IMG/VR virus record: IMGVR_UViG_3300020420_000008 | Coordinates: 82,610-146,609 of that record | Length of the DNA: 64,000 bases | From: a virus | Reading direction: 5' to 3' (one strand) | Shown here: in pieces, positions 19,490-27,618 of the stretch | Position numbering within the stretch: the first letter of the stretch is position 1 | Layout of the letters: each line of letters opens with the position of its first letter | Translations under genes and position numbers: made by a program | Notes under the pieces: model-generated | Seen by the model: only the letters and a program-made list of their open reading frames with translations | Told to the model about the DNA's origin: nothing | The model's database searches: none

Positions 19490-20278
19490 ATGGTACAGAA
19501 AGTTCCATTTACATCGATAAAAGCTAGTGGTAAAATTGCAAGTACGGGCAATGCTAATATTGACATTGAGCCACATGGAACGGGTGATGTTCTAATAGGT
19601 AATTTTCACTTTGATGCAGATCAATCTATAACTAATTCAAATGACAATCATGTGTTAACATATGATCACAGTGGAGGAAAAATAAGTTTAGAAGCTTCTT
19701 TATCTGATGTTGTTTCTGATACGAGTCCACAATTAGGCGGTAGTTTAGATGTAAATGGAAATAAAATTGTTTCAACAAGCGGTGCTGATATTGATATTGA
19801 ACCTAATGGTACAGGTGATGTTTTACTAGGTAATTTTAAATTTGATGCTGATCAATCTATAACTAATTCTAATGACAATCACGTACTGACATACGATCAT
19901 AGTGCAGGTAAAATAAGTTTAGAAGCTGTCTCAGGTGGAGGTGGAGGAGAAGGCGCCAACATAGTTACGCTAAATCAGAATGGTAATGTTACTATACATA
20001 CAGGCACTGCTAGATGGTATGCGCCTTACAATTTAACTATAAGCAAAATAGATGCAAGAGTAGATACGGCACCTACTGGAGCAAGTATCAATATCACAAT
20101 AAAGAAAAACGGTTCATCGGCGGCAACTATGTCTATCGCCGCCAGTGCAGTAAAAGCAGAAAACACTACAGGCTTTTCTATGAGTGAAGATGATTATTTA
20201 ACAGTAGATACTACTCAAATAGGTTCAACTGATCCAGGTACAAATTTGAAAATTATCTTTCACTATGCTCAAGCATAG
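19490..20278 (+). CDS. virion-associated protein with internal duplication, 262 aa
   Basis: Two copies of a unit of about 75 residues (ANIDIEPHGTGDVLIGNF, then DADQSITNSNDNHVLTYDH) stand at about residues 15-70 and 95-150. The nucleotide sequence of the copies is also highly similar, pointing to a recent duplication. A Gly linker (SGGGGGEG) leads to a C-terminal beta sandwich of about 105 residues. Transcribed from its own late promoter. It is probably a fibre or decoration protein; no family is recognised. Confidence 0.7.
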   Translation: MVQKVPFTSIKASGKIASTGNANIDIEPHGTGDVLIGNFHFDADQSITNSNDNHVLTYDHSGGKISLEASLSDVVSDTSPQLGGSLDVNGNKIVSTSGADIDIEPNGTGDVLLGNFKFDADQSITNSNDNHVLTYDHSAGKISLEAVSGGGGGEGANIVTLNQNGNVTIHTGTARWYAPYNLTISKIDARVDTAPTGASINITIKKNGSSAATMSIAASAVKAENTTGFSMSEDDYLTVDTTQIGSTDPGTNLKIIFHYAQA

Positions 20279-20284
20279 AATAAA

Positions 20285-20292
20285 TATAAATA
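20285..20292 (+). promoter_or_regulatory. T4-type late promoter
   Basis: Exact TATAAATA lies 33 nt before the ATG at 20326. The leader contains ACGGAG as ribosome binding site. Confidence 0.8.
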
Positions 20293-20325
20293 GGGTATTA
20301 AATTTAAAAAAACGGAGATTAAAAA

Positions 20326-20625
20326 ATGGCATTGACTGATGCAGACGAAAAAGCTGAAGTGATAGCACTATACGGCATTCAATTATTTTCAGGTGAAGGT
20401 GAATTTCCAACTGCCGATACAGCCTTAACAGTTTATCGTGCTGATTTGGGTATAGATGAAAAATATCTAGCTAGTGATTATCATTCTCCTATGCCAGAAA
20501 ATGAGGCTGACTTAATAAACTGGTGGATGGGTGGTACAAGAGATGGTAAGCATGAAATTGTAATGATAGGAACACACACGTTAACTGATCCAGATAATGT
20601 CTGGACAGAATGGACAGGGAGTTAA
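20326..20625 (+). CDS. small hypothetical virion-region protein, 99 aa
   Basis: Acidic, Trp-rich near the end (INWWMGGTRDG, VWTEWTGS), with a helical N-terminus (LTDADEKAEVIALYGIQLF). It is first in a late transcript and 3 nt from the 367-residue gene behind it. It is probably a structural or assembly partner of that protein. No family is recognised. Confidence 0.65.
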   Translation: MALTDADEKAEVIALYGIQLFSGEGEFPTADTALTVYRADLGIDEKYLASDYHSPMPENEADLINWWMGGTRDGKHEIVMIGTHTLTDPDNVWTEWTGS

Positions 20626-20628
20626 GAT

Positions 20629-21732
20629 ATGTATATAAAATATGTTTCATCATTATCGAGTGACGAATATAGTAGAGCCACGTTTATGCTGGATGTTGCT
20701 GGTTTAGCAACTGGTACTAAAACTTCAACTGATGATTTAAATTCTTTGTCTTGCAACAAAGCCGCCAGTGTAATTTCAGGAACTAGCCCTACGTCAGGCA
20801 TATATACTCAATCAGCATCTTCTATATCTAATACTTCACAAGATGATTACTATCTTTGGATAAACAAATATCATTATGCTAAAGGTAATCCATCTACTTT
20901 TCAAGCACAAAATAGAATACAAATGGGCTGGACTGATAGTTATTATTTTAGACTTAGACATCAAGACAAAGACGGCGGCAACGCAATGTATACTAATAGT
21001 GGCTTTTGGGGACAATATTCCTCAACATCTTACAACTATGGTAAATTGTTCTATGCAATGAGTTCGATTCAAGAAGCTCATATTGTTCTTAATGATACAA
21101 CTTTTTTTATAATGATAAAAAGTACCGGAACTGAAACAAGTATAGATCACGCTTACTGGAGCTTGAATGATATAGAATATGTTCAATCGATTGATGATTA
21201 TCAGTATCAAGCTAATAACAAATATAGTCCTTTCATGAGTTGGTGGGGCTTTAATCTGAATACCATGTATAATAATGGTACCTCTAATACATCAACTAAT
21301 AATCATAGAAATGGTATGTATAGATGTCAATATGTTGATAGACAAGGCACAATGAGAAATTGTACTCCTTATGATAGTTACAATTATGCTTTTGGACACG
21401 TAACAACAACAACTGGTAAGTATTGTAGTATGCACCCTAGAATGGGAGAAAGACAGTTTAAAGTTACAGGAACTGGGGCGGCAAATCATCATATGTTAGT
21501 ACCTTGCGTATATGACGGTACCATGAAAGATGAAACTTCTGATCCTAGAAAAGGTGCTATGCCGAATGTATTTCGTACTACAGACAACTATTTTGATGAT
21601 GGTGACGTATTATTAGATGGCTCAACTAGATACAGAGTTTTTAGAGTACATAAAACAGGACATGCAAACTTTACTTCAGCAACAGAAGAAGCTTTTTACG
21701 CATTTCCAGAAAATAATGTTCCTTACAGTTAA
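20629..21732 (+). CDS. hypothetical fibre/receptor-binding protein, 367 aa
   Basis: Rich in Tyr, Trp, Asn, Ser and Thr with few repeats, unlike the shaft proteins before it; such composition fits a globular tip or lectin-like domain. Segments such as FWGQYSSTSYNYGKLFYAMS and SPFMSWWGFNLNTMYNN show dense aromatics. There is no signal peptide or membrane segment. It lies in the same transcript as the preceding 99-aa gene and a 65-aa gene behind. The receptor role is an inference from composition and location. Confidence 0.65.
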   Translation: MYIKYVSSLSSDEYSRATFMLDVAGLATGTKTSTDDLNSLSCNKAASVISGTSPTSGIYTQSASSISNTSQDDYYLWINKYHYAKGNPSTFQAQNRIQMGWTDSYYFRLRHQDKDGGNAMYTNSGFWGQYSSTSYNYGKLFYAMSSIQEAHIVLNDTTFFIMIKSTGTETSIDHAYWSLNDIEYVQSIDDYQYQANNKYSPFMSWWGFNLNTMYNNGTSNTSTNNHRNGMYRCQYVDRQGTMRNCTPYDSYNYAFGHVTTTTGKYCSMHPRMGERQFKVTGTGAANHHMLVPCVYDGTMKDETSDPRKGAMPNVFRTTDNYFDDGDVLLDGSTRYRVFRVHKTGHANFTSATEEAFYAFPENNVPYS

Positions 21733-21747
21733 TAGTTAGGATATATC

Positions 21748-21945
21748 ATGCCTTCAAACGAAAGTGCAAGTAAAACTACTGCTAACACAGCACCTCCAGG
21801 AACTTCAGCAGGTTTAAGTAGAGAAAATAAAGGAACTGTTAGTGATGTTACTTTATATAAAATGAAAGGAGGTAGTCAGCAATTGATTGCCTCTCCTAAT
21901 TTTATAATCAAGCAAACGGTTCCAGTGCAAAGTTGGAGCGACTAG
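21748..21945 (+). CDS. small structural-region protein, 65 aa
   Basis: A low-complexity Ser/Thr/Ala-rich first half (ESASKTTANTAPPGTSAG) and a short beta C-terminus ending in VPVQSWSD. The ribosome binding site TTAGGATATATC precedes the ATG. Its stop codon lies inside a 14-bp palindrome. It closes the adhesin region before the neck genes. The function is unknown. Confidence 0.6.
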   Translation: MPSNESASKTTANTAPPGTSAGLSRENKGTVSDVTLYKMKGGSQQLIASPNFIIKQTVPVQSWSD

Positions 21946-21954
21946 TTAACTAGT
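21941..21954. repeat. 14-bp palindrome ACTAGTTAACTAGT
   Basis: Perfect palindrome covering the stop codon of the 65-aa gene, 4 nt before the late box at 21958. Arms of this length could form a small hairpin at the end of the upstream message. Confidence 0.6.
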
Positions 21955-21957
21955 TAT

Positions 21958-21965
21958 TATAAATA
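21958..21965 (+). promoter_or_regulatory. T4-type late promoter
   Basis: Exact TATAAATA lies 28 nt before the gp13 start at 21994. It should drive the neck-terminase series, in which no further late box is seen until 27560. Confidence 0.85.
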
Positions 21966-21993
21966 GTGACATAATTAGCATAAGGAAGTAGTT

Positions 21994-22737
21994 ATGTCAA
22001 CCCCTAATTCAAAAGCGACACTAAAAGATTATTGTCTTAGAAGACTAGGACACCCTGTAGTTGAAATAAACATAGATGATGATCAGGTAGATGATAGAAT
22101 AGATGATGCTCTTGCATATTACCGAGACTATCATTATGATGGTACTGAAAGAGACTTTCTTAAACATCAAATAACATCTACAGATAGAACAAATAAGTTT
22201 ATCACAGTACCAGCAAATGTAAGTGGCGTTATAAATGTATTTCCAATAGGAACAGGACTTAACGCTAATAATCTATTTAATCTCAGATATCAATTAACAC
22301 TCAATGAAGTCTACGACTGGAGCAAATCTGCGTTTGCAGGTTATGTGTCTACCATGGAGAATATTGCACTGATGCAAGAAATATTTGTAGGTAAACAAAG
22401 TATAAGATTCGCTAGACATACAGATAAATTACACATAGACATGGATTGGGAAAAGAAGACAACTGTAGGTGAATTTATAATAATAGAATGTTATAGAGTG
22501 CTAGATCCAGATGTACACACTTCCGTATGGGGCGATTGGTGGTTGAGACAATATACAACACAACTTATCAAACGTCAATGGGGAGAAAATCTAAAGAAGT
22601 TTGAAGGCTTACAACTTCCTGGTGGTGTACAATTTAACGGACAAACTATCTGGAGCGAAGCTGACGAAGAAATAAAAAGATTAGAAGAAGAAATAATATC
22701 AAAGTTTTCCATGCCTGTCATGGATATGATTGGATAA
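21994..22737 (+). CDS. gp13: neck protein gp13
   Basis: Strong resemblance to T4-like gp13: a helical N-terminus TLKDYCLRRLGHPVVEINI, then DDQVDDRIDDALAYYRDYHYDG, and an end with WWLRQYTTQLIKRQWGENLKKF. With gp14, gp13 forms the neck ring that closes the filled head and joins the tail. The length of 247 residues is shorter than T4 gp13 (about 309) but usual for marine relatives. The gene order 13-14-15-16-17 follows directly, which supports the assignment. The ribosome binding site is AAGGAAG. It is expressed late from 21958. Confidence 0.93.
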   Translation: MSTPNSKATLKDYCLRRLGHPVVEINIDDDQVDDRIDDALAYYRDYHYDGTERDFLKHQITSTDRTNKFITVPANVSGVINVFPIGTGLNANNLFNLRYQLTLNEVYDWSKSAFAGYVSTMENIALMQEIFVGKQSIRFARHTDKLHIDMDWEKKTTVGEFIIIECYRVLDPDVHTSVWGDWWLRQYTTQLIKRQWGENLKKFEGLQLPGGVQFNGQTIWSEADEEIKRLEEEIISKFSMPVMDMIG

Positions 22738-22741
22738 TAAC

Positions 22742-24253
22742 ATGCCAACGAATTTTTATTTTGATAATTTTGCTCACACAGGACAGCAAAATTTAATAGA
22801 AGATTTAATTATCGAATCTATCAAAATATATGGTTACGATAATTTTTACATACCTAGAACAATCGTAAAAGAAGATGATTTGTTTGGTGAAGATGTATTA
22901 TCTAAATTCGATAATGCTTTGCCATTAGAAATGTATATTAAAAACGTAGAAGGATTTGATGGTGAAGGTGAGTTTCTTTCAAGATTTAATGTGGAAGTGA
23001 GAGATCAGATAACTTTTTCTATAGCACAAAGAAGATGGCAAGAAGAAGTATCTATAGACGATAGAAAGATAGATGAACAAGGAGAAAGAATAAATCGTCC
23101 AGTAGAAGGTGATTTGATATTCTTTCCTCTTACAGGACAACTATATGAAATAAAATATGTCGATAAACAACCTATCTTTTATCAGATGGGACAGCTACAG
23201 ATGTATGATTTGCGTTGCGAACTATTTGAGTTTAGCCACGAAAGAATTGACACTGGTGTCAAAGCGATTGATGACTTGGCTGCCAGACATACTATCAATG
23301 TTCTTAACTTTCAAATACTTCTTGAAGCATCTAAAGAACGTGCATTGGGTACTACTGTACTAACAAATGATAAAGTTACAGGTGTATCGTTAAGCAATCT
23401 TGGTGATTATGATGCTAGTCCTACAGTAACATTTGGTGCACCGCCTGCCGCCCAAGTTGCTATAGCTACATCAACAATAAGTTCAGGAGCTGTTACAGGA
23501 GCTACAGTAAATTCAAATTTACAAGGTTCTGGTTATATAGCCAATGTACCTGTTACTTTTAGCAGTCCAGAAACAACGCAAAGAATACAAGCTACAGCTA
23601 CAGCTACAATTTCAGGAGGTTCAGTAAGTGCAGTTACATTAACAGAGAATGGTGGTTTTTATACTTCTGCTCCACCAGTTTCAGTATCAGCATCACCTTC
23701 AGGTGATGATGCGGTTCTTACATCAACTATTGCAGGTAATCAGCTTTTACAAATTTTAATTCAAAGCGGTGGTTCAGGATACACTTCTGCTCCTACAATT
23801 ACGATAGGTACACCTAATAATGCTATACATTTTGCCGCCTCTGGTATAGCAGTTCCTGATGCAAAAGGTAATATAGGTAATATAATAATAACAGGTGGCG
23901 GTAAATATTATGAAAATGCACCTAGCGTTACTATAGGTAATCCTCCAGATTCTATTAGAGCCACAGGTACAGCACAGATATCAGGTACACAAGTATCAGG
24001 CATAACTATTACAAATCAAGGTAGAGGTTATGTAAACGTAAATGGCACACCTTTCGTTCCCTCTGTAACTTTCTCAGTAGAGACATTTACAGGTGGCATT
24101 AGACTTGAAGATGGTGATGGATTGTTATTAGAAGCTACAGCAAATACAACTCATGAAAACTCTACAGCTAACAATGTTTTCTTTGAAACTAACAAATCAG
24201 GATTTATAGATTTCTCCGAACTGAATCCTTTTAGTGAAGGAACTGATTGGTAA
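22742..24253 (+). CDS. gp14: neck protein gp14 with a large repeat insertion
   Basis: Residues 1-210 match gp14 of marine T4-like phages (PTNFYFDNFAHTGQQNLIED, YIPRTIVKEDDLFGED, IDDRKIDEQGERINRP), and the last 20 residues (GFIDFSELNPFSEGTDW) match its conserved end. Between them, at about 211-450, lie about six repeats of 35-45 residues with a GxGYxSAPxVTI core, making the protein 503 residues against about 256 in T4. gp14 forms the lower neck ring. I chose the ATG at 22742 because homologs start with MxTNxYF; a TTG 12 nt earlier is also open. The stop overlaps the gp15 start by one base. Confidence 0.9.
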   Translation: MPTNFYFDNFAHTGQQNLIEDLIIESIKIYGYDNFYIPRTIVKEDDLFGEDVLSKFDNALPLEMYIKNVEGFDGEGEFLSRFNVEVRDQITFSIAQRRWQEEVSIDDRKIDEQGERINRPVEGDLIFFPLTGQLYEIKYVDKQPIFYQMGQLQMYDLRCELFEFSHERIDTGVKAIDDLAARHTINVLNFQILLEASKERALGTTVLTNDKVTGVSLSNLGDYDASPTVTFGAPPAAQVAIATSTISSGAVTGATVNSNLQGSGYIANVPVTFSSPETTQRIQATATATISGGSVSAVTLTENGGFYTSAPPVSVSASPSGDDAVLTSTIAGNQLLQILIQSGGSGYTSAPTITIGTPNNAIHFAASGIAVPDAKGNIGNIIITGGGKYYENAPSVTIGNPPDSIRATGTAQISGTQVSGITITNQGRGYVNVNGTPFVPSVTFSVETFTGGIRLEDGDGLLLEATANTTHENSTANNVFFETNKSGFIDFSELNPFSEGTDW

Positions 24254-25089
24254 TGTTTGGACAGTTTCACTATCATAGCGCCATAAGAAAGTATATTATC
24301 ATGTTTGGTAATATGTTTAACGATATAGATGTCGTGCGTTTTAACAGTGCTGGCGATAATGTTCAACAGCTAAGAGTACCTATTGCTTATGGACCTAGAG
24401 AGAAGTTTCTAGCAAAACTTAGGGCAGATCCAGATGGTAGAAGAGAGATAGCAATGGTTCTACCAAGATTATCATTTGAATTAACTTCAATGAACTACGC
24501 ACCTGAACGAGTGTTAAATAGAACACATAAACAATTAGGCATAGGCGGTGGTAATAATTCACTTAGAAAAACTTTTACGCCAGCGCCATATGATTTAGAT
24601 ATGTCATTATATGCGATGTTTGCTAATCAAGAAGATGCTGTGCAAGTTGTAGAACAAATCTTACCTTACTTTCGTCCAGAGTGGACAAACAGTGTAAAGA
24701 TTGTACCTGAATTGAATACATATGTTGATGTGCCTACTATATTAAATGGTATGACAATAGAAGATAGTTATGATGGTAATTTTGAAGAAAGACGAGCCCT
24801 CATATATACATTTACTTTTAAAATAAAAGGGTATCTATTTGGACCAGTAACAAATAAAGGTATCATTCGTAGAACACTTGTTAATACATTTGATCCTCAA
24901 GCAAATACAGCAACAGGTAATGTCATTATAAGTACTAGTGACACTAAGTTACAAAGACTTACTTTGACACCAGGTTTACTTGCAAACGGACAACCTACAT
25001 CTAATAGTTCGGCGAGTATACCAATTTCACAAATAAGTGCAAACTCTAATTTTGGTTTTGCTTTTGATAGGGAAGATTTTTTTAACTAA
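24253..25089 (+). CDS. gp15: tail terminator / sheath stabiliser gp15
   Basis: The N-terminus MFGQFHYHSAIRKYIIMFG aligns with T4 gp15 (MFGYFYNSSFRRY), followed by VRFNSAGDNVQQLRVPIAYG, VVEQILPYFRPEW and IKGYLFGPV, all characteristic of the family. gp15 hexamers cap the contracted or extended sheath and tube and bind the neck. Length 278 residues against 272 in T4. The start at 24253 overlaps the gp14 stop (TAATG). An in-frame TTG two codons earlier is rejected because homologs start MFG. The stop again overlaps the next start. Confidence 0.92.
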   Translation: MFGQFHYHSAIRKYIIMFGNMFNDIDVVRFNSAGDNVQQLRVPIAYGPREKFLAKLRADPDGRREIAMVLPRLSFELTSMNYAPERVLNRTHKQLGIGGGNNSLRKTFTPAPYDLDMSLYAMFANQEDAVQVVEQILPYFRPEWTNSVKIVPELNTYVDVPTILNGMTIEDSYDGNFEERRALIYTFTFKIKGYLFGPVTNKGIIRRTLVNTFDPQANTATGNVIISTSDTKLQRLTLTPGLLANGQPTSNSSASIPISQISANSNFGFAFDREDFFN

Positions 25090-25499
25090 TGAAAAATAAT
25101 GTGACAGATGGACTAAACAAAGTTTTCGAAGTGGGGACGGATTTAGTGGAAGTAGATAAAGAAAAGAAACAAGCAGATGTACCTCAAGATGTAGATAACG
25201 ATTATAAGTACGCAAGAGAAAACTTATATGGCGTTATCGAAAAGGGCACAGACGCACTAGATAGCTTACTTGACTTAGCAAAAGCGAGTGAACACCCTAG
25301 AGCATTTGAAGTAGTGGCACAACTTACGAAGACACTTGTAGATGCTAATAAAGACTTACTTGATATACAAAAGAAAGTTAAAGACTTAAAAAAAGAAGAT
25401 GATGATAAGCAACAACCTCAAAATGTTACAAATGCTTTATTTGTTGGTAGCACAGCCGAGTTGCAGAAAATGATATCCGGAAGGAATGAAGATGTATGA
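25089..25499 (+). CDS. gp16: terminase small subunit gp16
   Basis: 136 residues, mostly charged helix (YKYARENLYGVIEKGTDALD, then ARAFEVVAQLTKTLVDANKD-like segments) with the family end motif NALFVGSTAELQKM. gp16 oligomers recognise DNA and stimulate the gp17 motor. It is slightly shorter than T4 gp16 (164). Its last 8 nt overlap the chosen start of the nuclease gene, which separates it from gp17; in T4 the two terminase genes are adjacent. Confidence 0.88.
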   Translation: MKNNVTDGLNKVFEVGTDLVEVDKEKKQADVPQDVDNDYKYARENLYGVIEKGTDALDSLLDLAKASEHPRAFEVVAQLTKTLVDANKDLLDIQKKVKDLKKEDDDKQQPQNVTNALFVGSTAELQKMISGRNEDV

Positions 25500-25908
25500 A
25501 TATAATGTAAAAATAGTAAAAGTGATTGATGGTGATACAGTAGACGTAGACATAGACTTAGGCTTTGGAGTTTGGTTACATAAAGAAAGAGTACGACTAT
25601 ATGGTATTGATACGCCAGAGTCAAGAACAAGTGATGTAAAAGAAAAGTTTTTTGGACAGAGAGCAAAAGCTTTTCTTACTAAATGGGTAACAGCTGGTGA
25701 TGTCACATTAAGAACAAAGACATATGATGCGAAAGGTAAGTTTGGTAGAATACTTGGTGAGTTATGGTATGCAGGTGAACATAATATAAATCAAAAATTG
25801 ATAGATGAGCATCATGCAGTTGCGTATCACGGACAATCGAAAGAAGAAATACAAGAGCAACATTTAAAGAATAGAGAATTATTGCTTGAAAAAGATCCTG
25901 TAAGATAA
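25492..25908 (+). CDS. staphylococcal-nuclease-like (SNase) protein
   Basis: 138 residues with the complete thermonuclease active-site pattern: Asp13/Asp15 in IDGDTVD, Arg35 and Glu43 in RLYGIDTPE, and Arg86 in GRILGEL, with the Tyr/His-rich C-terminal helix region. The family cleaves DNA or RNA with Ca2+. There is no signal peptide, so it acts inside the cell. I chose the second ATG (25492) because AAGGA at 25481-25485 is then 6 nt away; the ATG at 25486 directly abuts the ribosome binding site. It lies between the terminase subunits and overlaps both, so it is made late, with packaging. Roles in host DNA breakdown or packaging are inferences. Confidence 0.88.
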   Translation: MYEYNVKIVKVIDGDTVDVDIDLGFGVWLHKERVRLYGIDTPESRTSDVKEKFFGQRAKAFLTKWVTAGDVTLRTKTYDAKGKFGRILGELWYAGEHNINQKLIDEHHAVAYHGQSKEEIQEQHLKNRELLLEKDPVR

Positions 25909-27548
25909 TGTCTACTCTAACATATCTTGGTAATCCTAATCTAAAAGCAAAAGGCGTATCTGTAAACTTTGATAAAGAAAATATCAAAGAATACATAAAA
26001 TGTTCTAAAAATCCTGTATATTTTGCAAAAAACTACGTAAAGATTATTAACGTAGATAAAGGACTTGTTCCTTTCAAGTTATATAAATTTCAAAAAGAAA
26101 TGGTTGAAACTTTCAATAAAAATCGTTTCAGTATATGTAAACTACCTAGACAGTCAGGTAAATCAACTACAGTCACAGCTTATATATTATGGTTGATACT
26201 ATTCAAAGATAGTCAAAATATAGCCATTCTTGCAAACAAAGGTTCTCTTGCAAGAGACTTATTAGGTAAGATACAGTTTGCATATGAATACTTACCAAAA
26301 TGGTTACAGCAAGGTATTGTTGTATGGAATAAAGGTAACATTGAGTTAGAGAATAGCTCTAAGGTTGTTGCCGCCGCCACTTCATCGTCAGCTATTCGTG
26401 GTGGTTCGTATAATCTCATATTCTTAGACGAGTTTGCCTTTGTTGGTAATAATCTAGCGGAAGAGTTCTTCAGTTCTGTTTATCCTACAATATCTTCTGG
26501 ACAAACTTCTAAAGTAATTATAGTATCTACACCAAATGGTATGAATCATTTCTATAAAATGTGGACTGATGCTGAAGAAAAGAACAGCCAGTACGTACCT
26601 ATAGAAGTACACTGGAGCCAAGTTCCAGGAAGAAACGAGAAATGGAAGAAAGAAACAGTTGCAAATACTTCTGAAGAACAGTTTCGTCAAGAGTTTGAGT
26701 GTGAGTTTTTAGGTTCAGCTGGTACACTTATACACCCTACTAAACTTAGAGTATTAGCACATGTGACACCTATAAAGAAATGGCAAGATGTTGAGATATA
26801 TGAAGAACCAAAACAAGATGCAATATACACAATGTCTGTTGATGTGTCAAGAGGTGTTGGTTTAGATTATTCTGCTTTTATTGTTGTAGATATATCACAG
26901 ATGCCTTATAAACTTGTAGCAAAATATAGAAGTAAGGATATATCACCACTATTATACCCTACTATTATTTACAATGTAGCAAAGTATTATAACGAAGCTT
27001 ACGTATTAGTAGAAATAAATGATATAGGACAACAAGTCGCTGATATATTACATCAAGATTTAGAGTATGAAAATATGTTAGCAACGTCTGTGAAAGGTAG
27101 GGCAGGACAACAAATAAGTGGTGGATTTTCCGGTTCATCATCTATGGGTATCAGAACTACAAAACAAGTAAAAAGAATAGGGTGTTCTAATCTAAAAGAT
27201 TTGATTGAGCAAGATAAATTTATTGTACAAGACTATGAAACGATTGTAGAATTATCAACATTTATAAGTAGGGGTGGTAGTTATGAATCTGAAGAAGGTT
27301 CTCATGATGATTTAGTTATGTGTTGCGTTTTATTTTCTTGGTTAGCTAAACAAACATATTTTAGAGATATAACAAATACCGACATACGACAGAAAATTTA
27401 TGATGAAAAGCTGAGAATGTTAGATGATGAAGCACTACCTTTTGCTATCATCGATGATGGACAACCAGAAGAGGGTGTTGTTCACTCACAAGAAGATATA
27501 GAAGAATTTATCAGAAAAGGAAACAAAGATAGCTTTAGTGTATTCTAA
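25908..27548 (+). CDS. gp17: terminase large subunit gp17
   Basis: 546 residues. The ATPase domain has Walker A at 79-86 (LPRQSGKS), Walker B with Asp174-Glu175 (FLDEF) and the ATSSSAIRGGS coupling region. The nuclease domain has the acidic cluster Asp312 (VDVSRG), Glu369/Asp372 (VEINDIG) and Asp467/Asp468 (HDDL). gp17 drives DNA into the prohead and cuts the concatemer. T4 gp17 has 610 residues. The start overlaps the SNase stop (TAATG). All key residues are present. Confidence 0.96.
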   Translation: MSTLTYLGNPNLKAKGVSVNFDKENIKEYIKCSKNPVYFAKNYVKIINVDKGLVPFKLYKFQKEMVETFNKNRFSICKLPRQSGKSTTVTAYILWLILFKDSQNIAILANKGSLARDLLGKIQFAYEYLPKWLQQGIVVWNKGNIELENSSKVVAAATSSSAIRGGSYNLIFLDEFAFVGNNLAEEFFSSVYPTISSGQTSKVIIVSTPNGMNHFYKMWTDAEEKNSQYVPIEVHWSQVPGRNEKWKKETVANTSEEQFRQEFECEFLGSAGTLIHPTKLRVLAHVTPIKKWQDVEIYEEPKQDAIYTMSVDVSRGVGLDYSAFIVVDISQMPYKLVAKYRSKDISPLLYPTIIYNVAKYYNEAYVLVEINDIGQQVADILHQDLEYENMLATSVKGRAGQQISGGFSGSSSMGIRTTKQVKRIGCSNLKDLIEQDKFIVQDYETIVELSTFISRGGSYESEEGSHDDLVMCCVLFSWLAKQTYFRDITNTDIRQKIYDEKLRMLDDEALPFAIIDDGQPEEGVVHSQEDIEEFIRKGNKDSFSVF

Positions 27549-27559
27549 ATAACACTTTT

Positions 27560-27567
27560 TATAAATA
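27560..27567 (+). promoter_or_regulatory. T4-type late promoter
   Basis: Exact TATAAATA lies 51 nt before the gp18 start at 27619, with AGAAGGAG as ribosome binding site in the leader. Confidence 0.85.
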
Positions 27568-27618
27568 TTGAGTAATTCAATAGATTAAAATCTTGTTATT
27601 CTTAGAAGGAGATAAACA

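Noticed and set aside
22730-22741. TTG start extending gp14 by four codons
   Set aside because: Homologous gp14 proteins begin MxTNxYF, which fits the ATG at 22742; the same logic removes the TTG extensions of gp15 (24247) and gp55 (39411).
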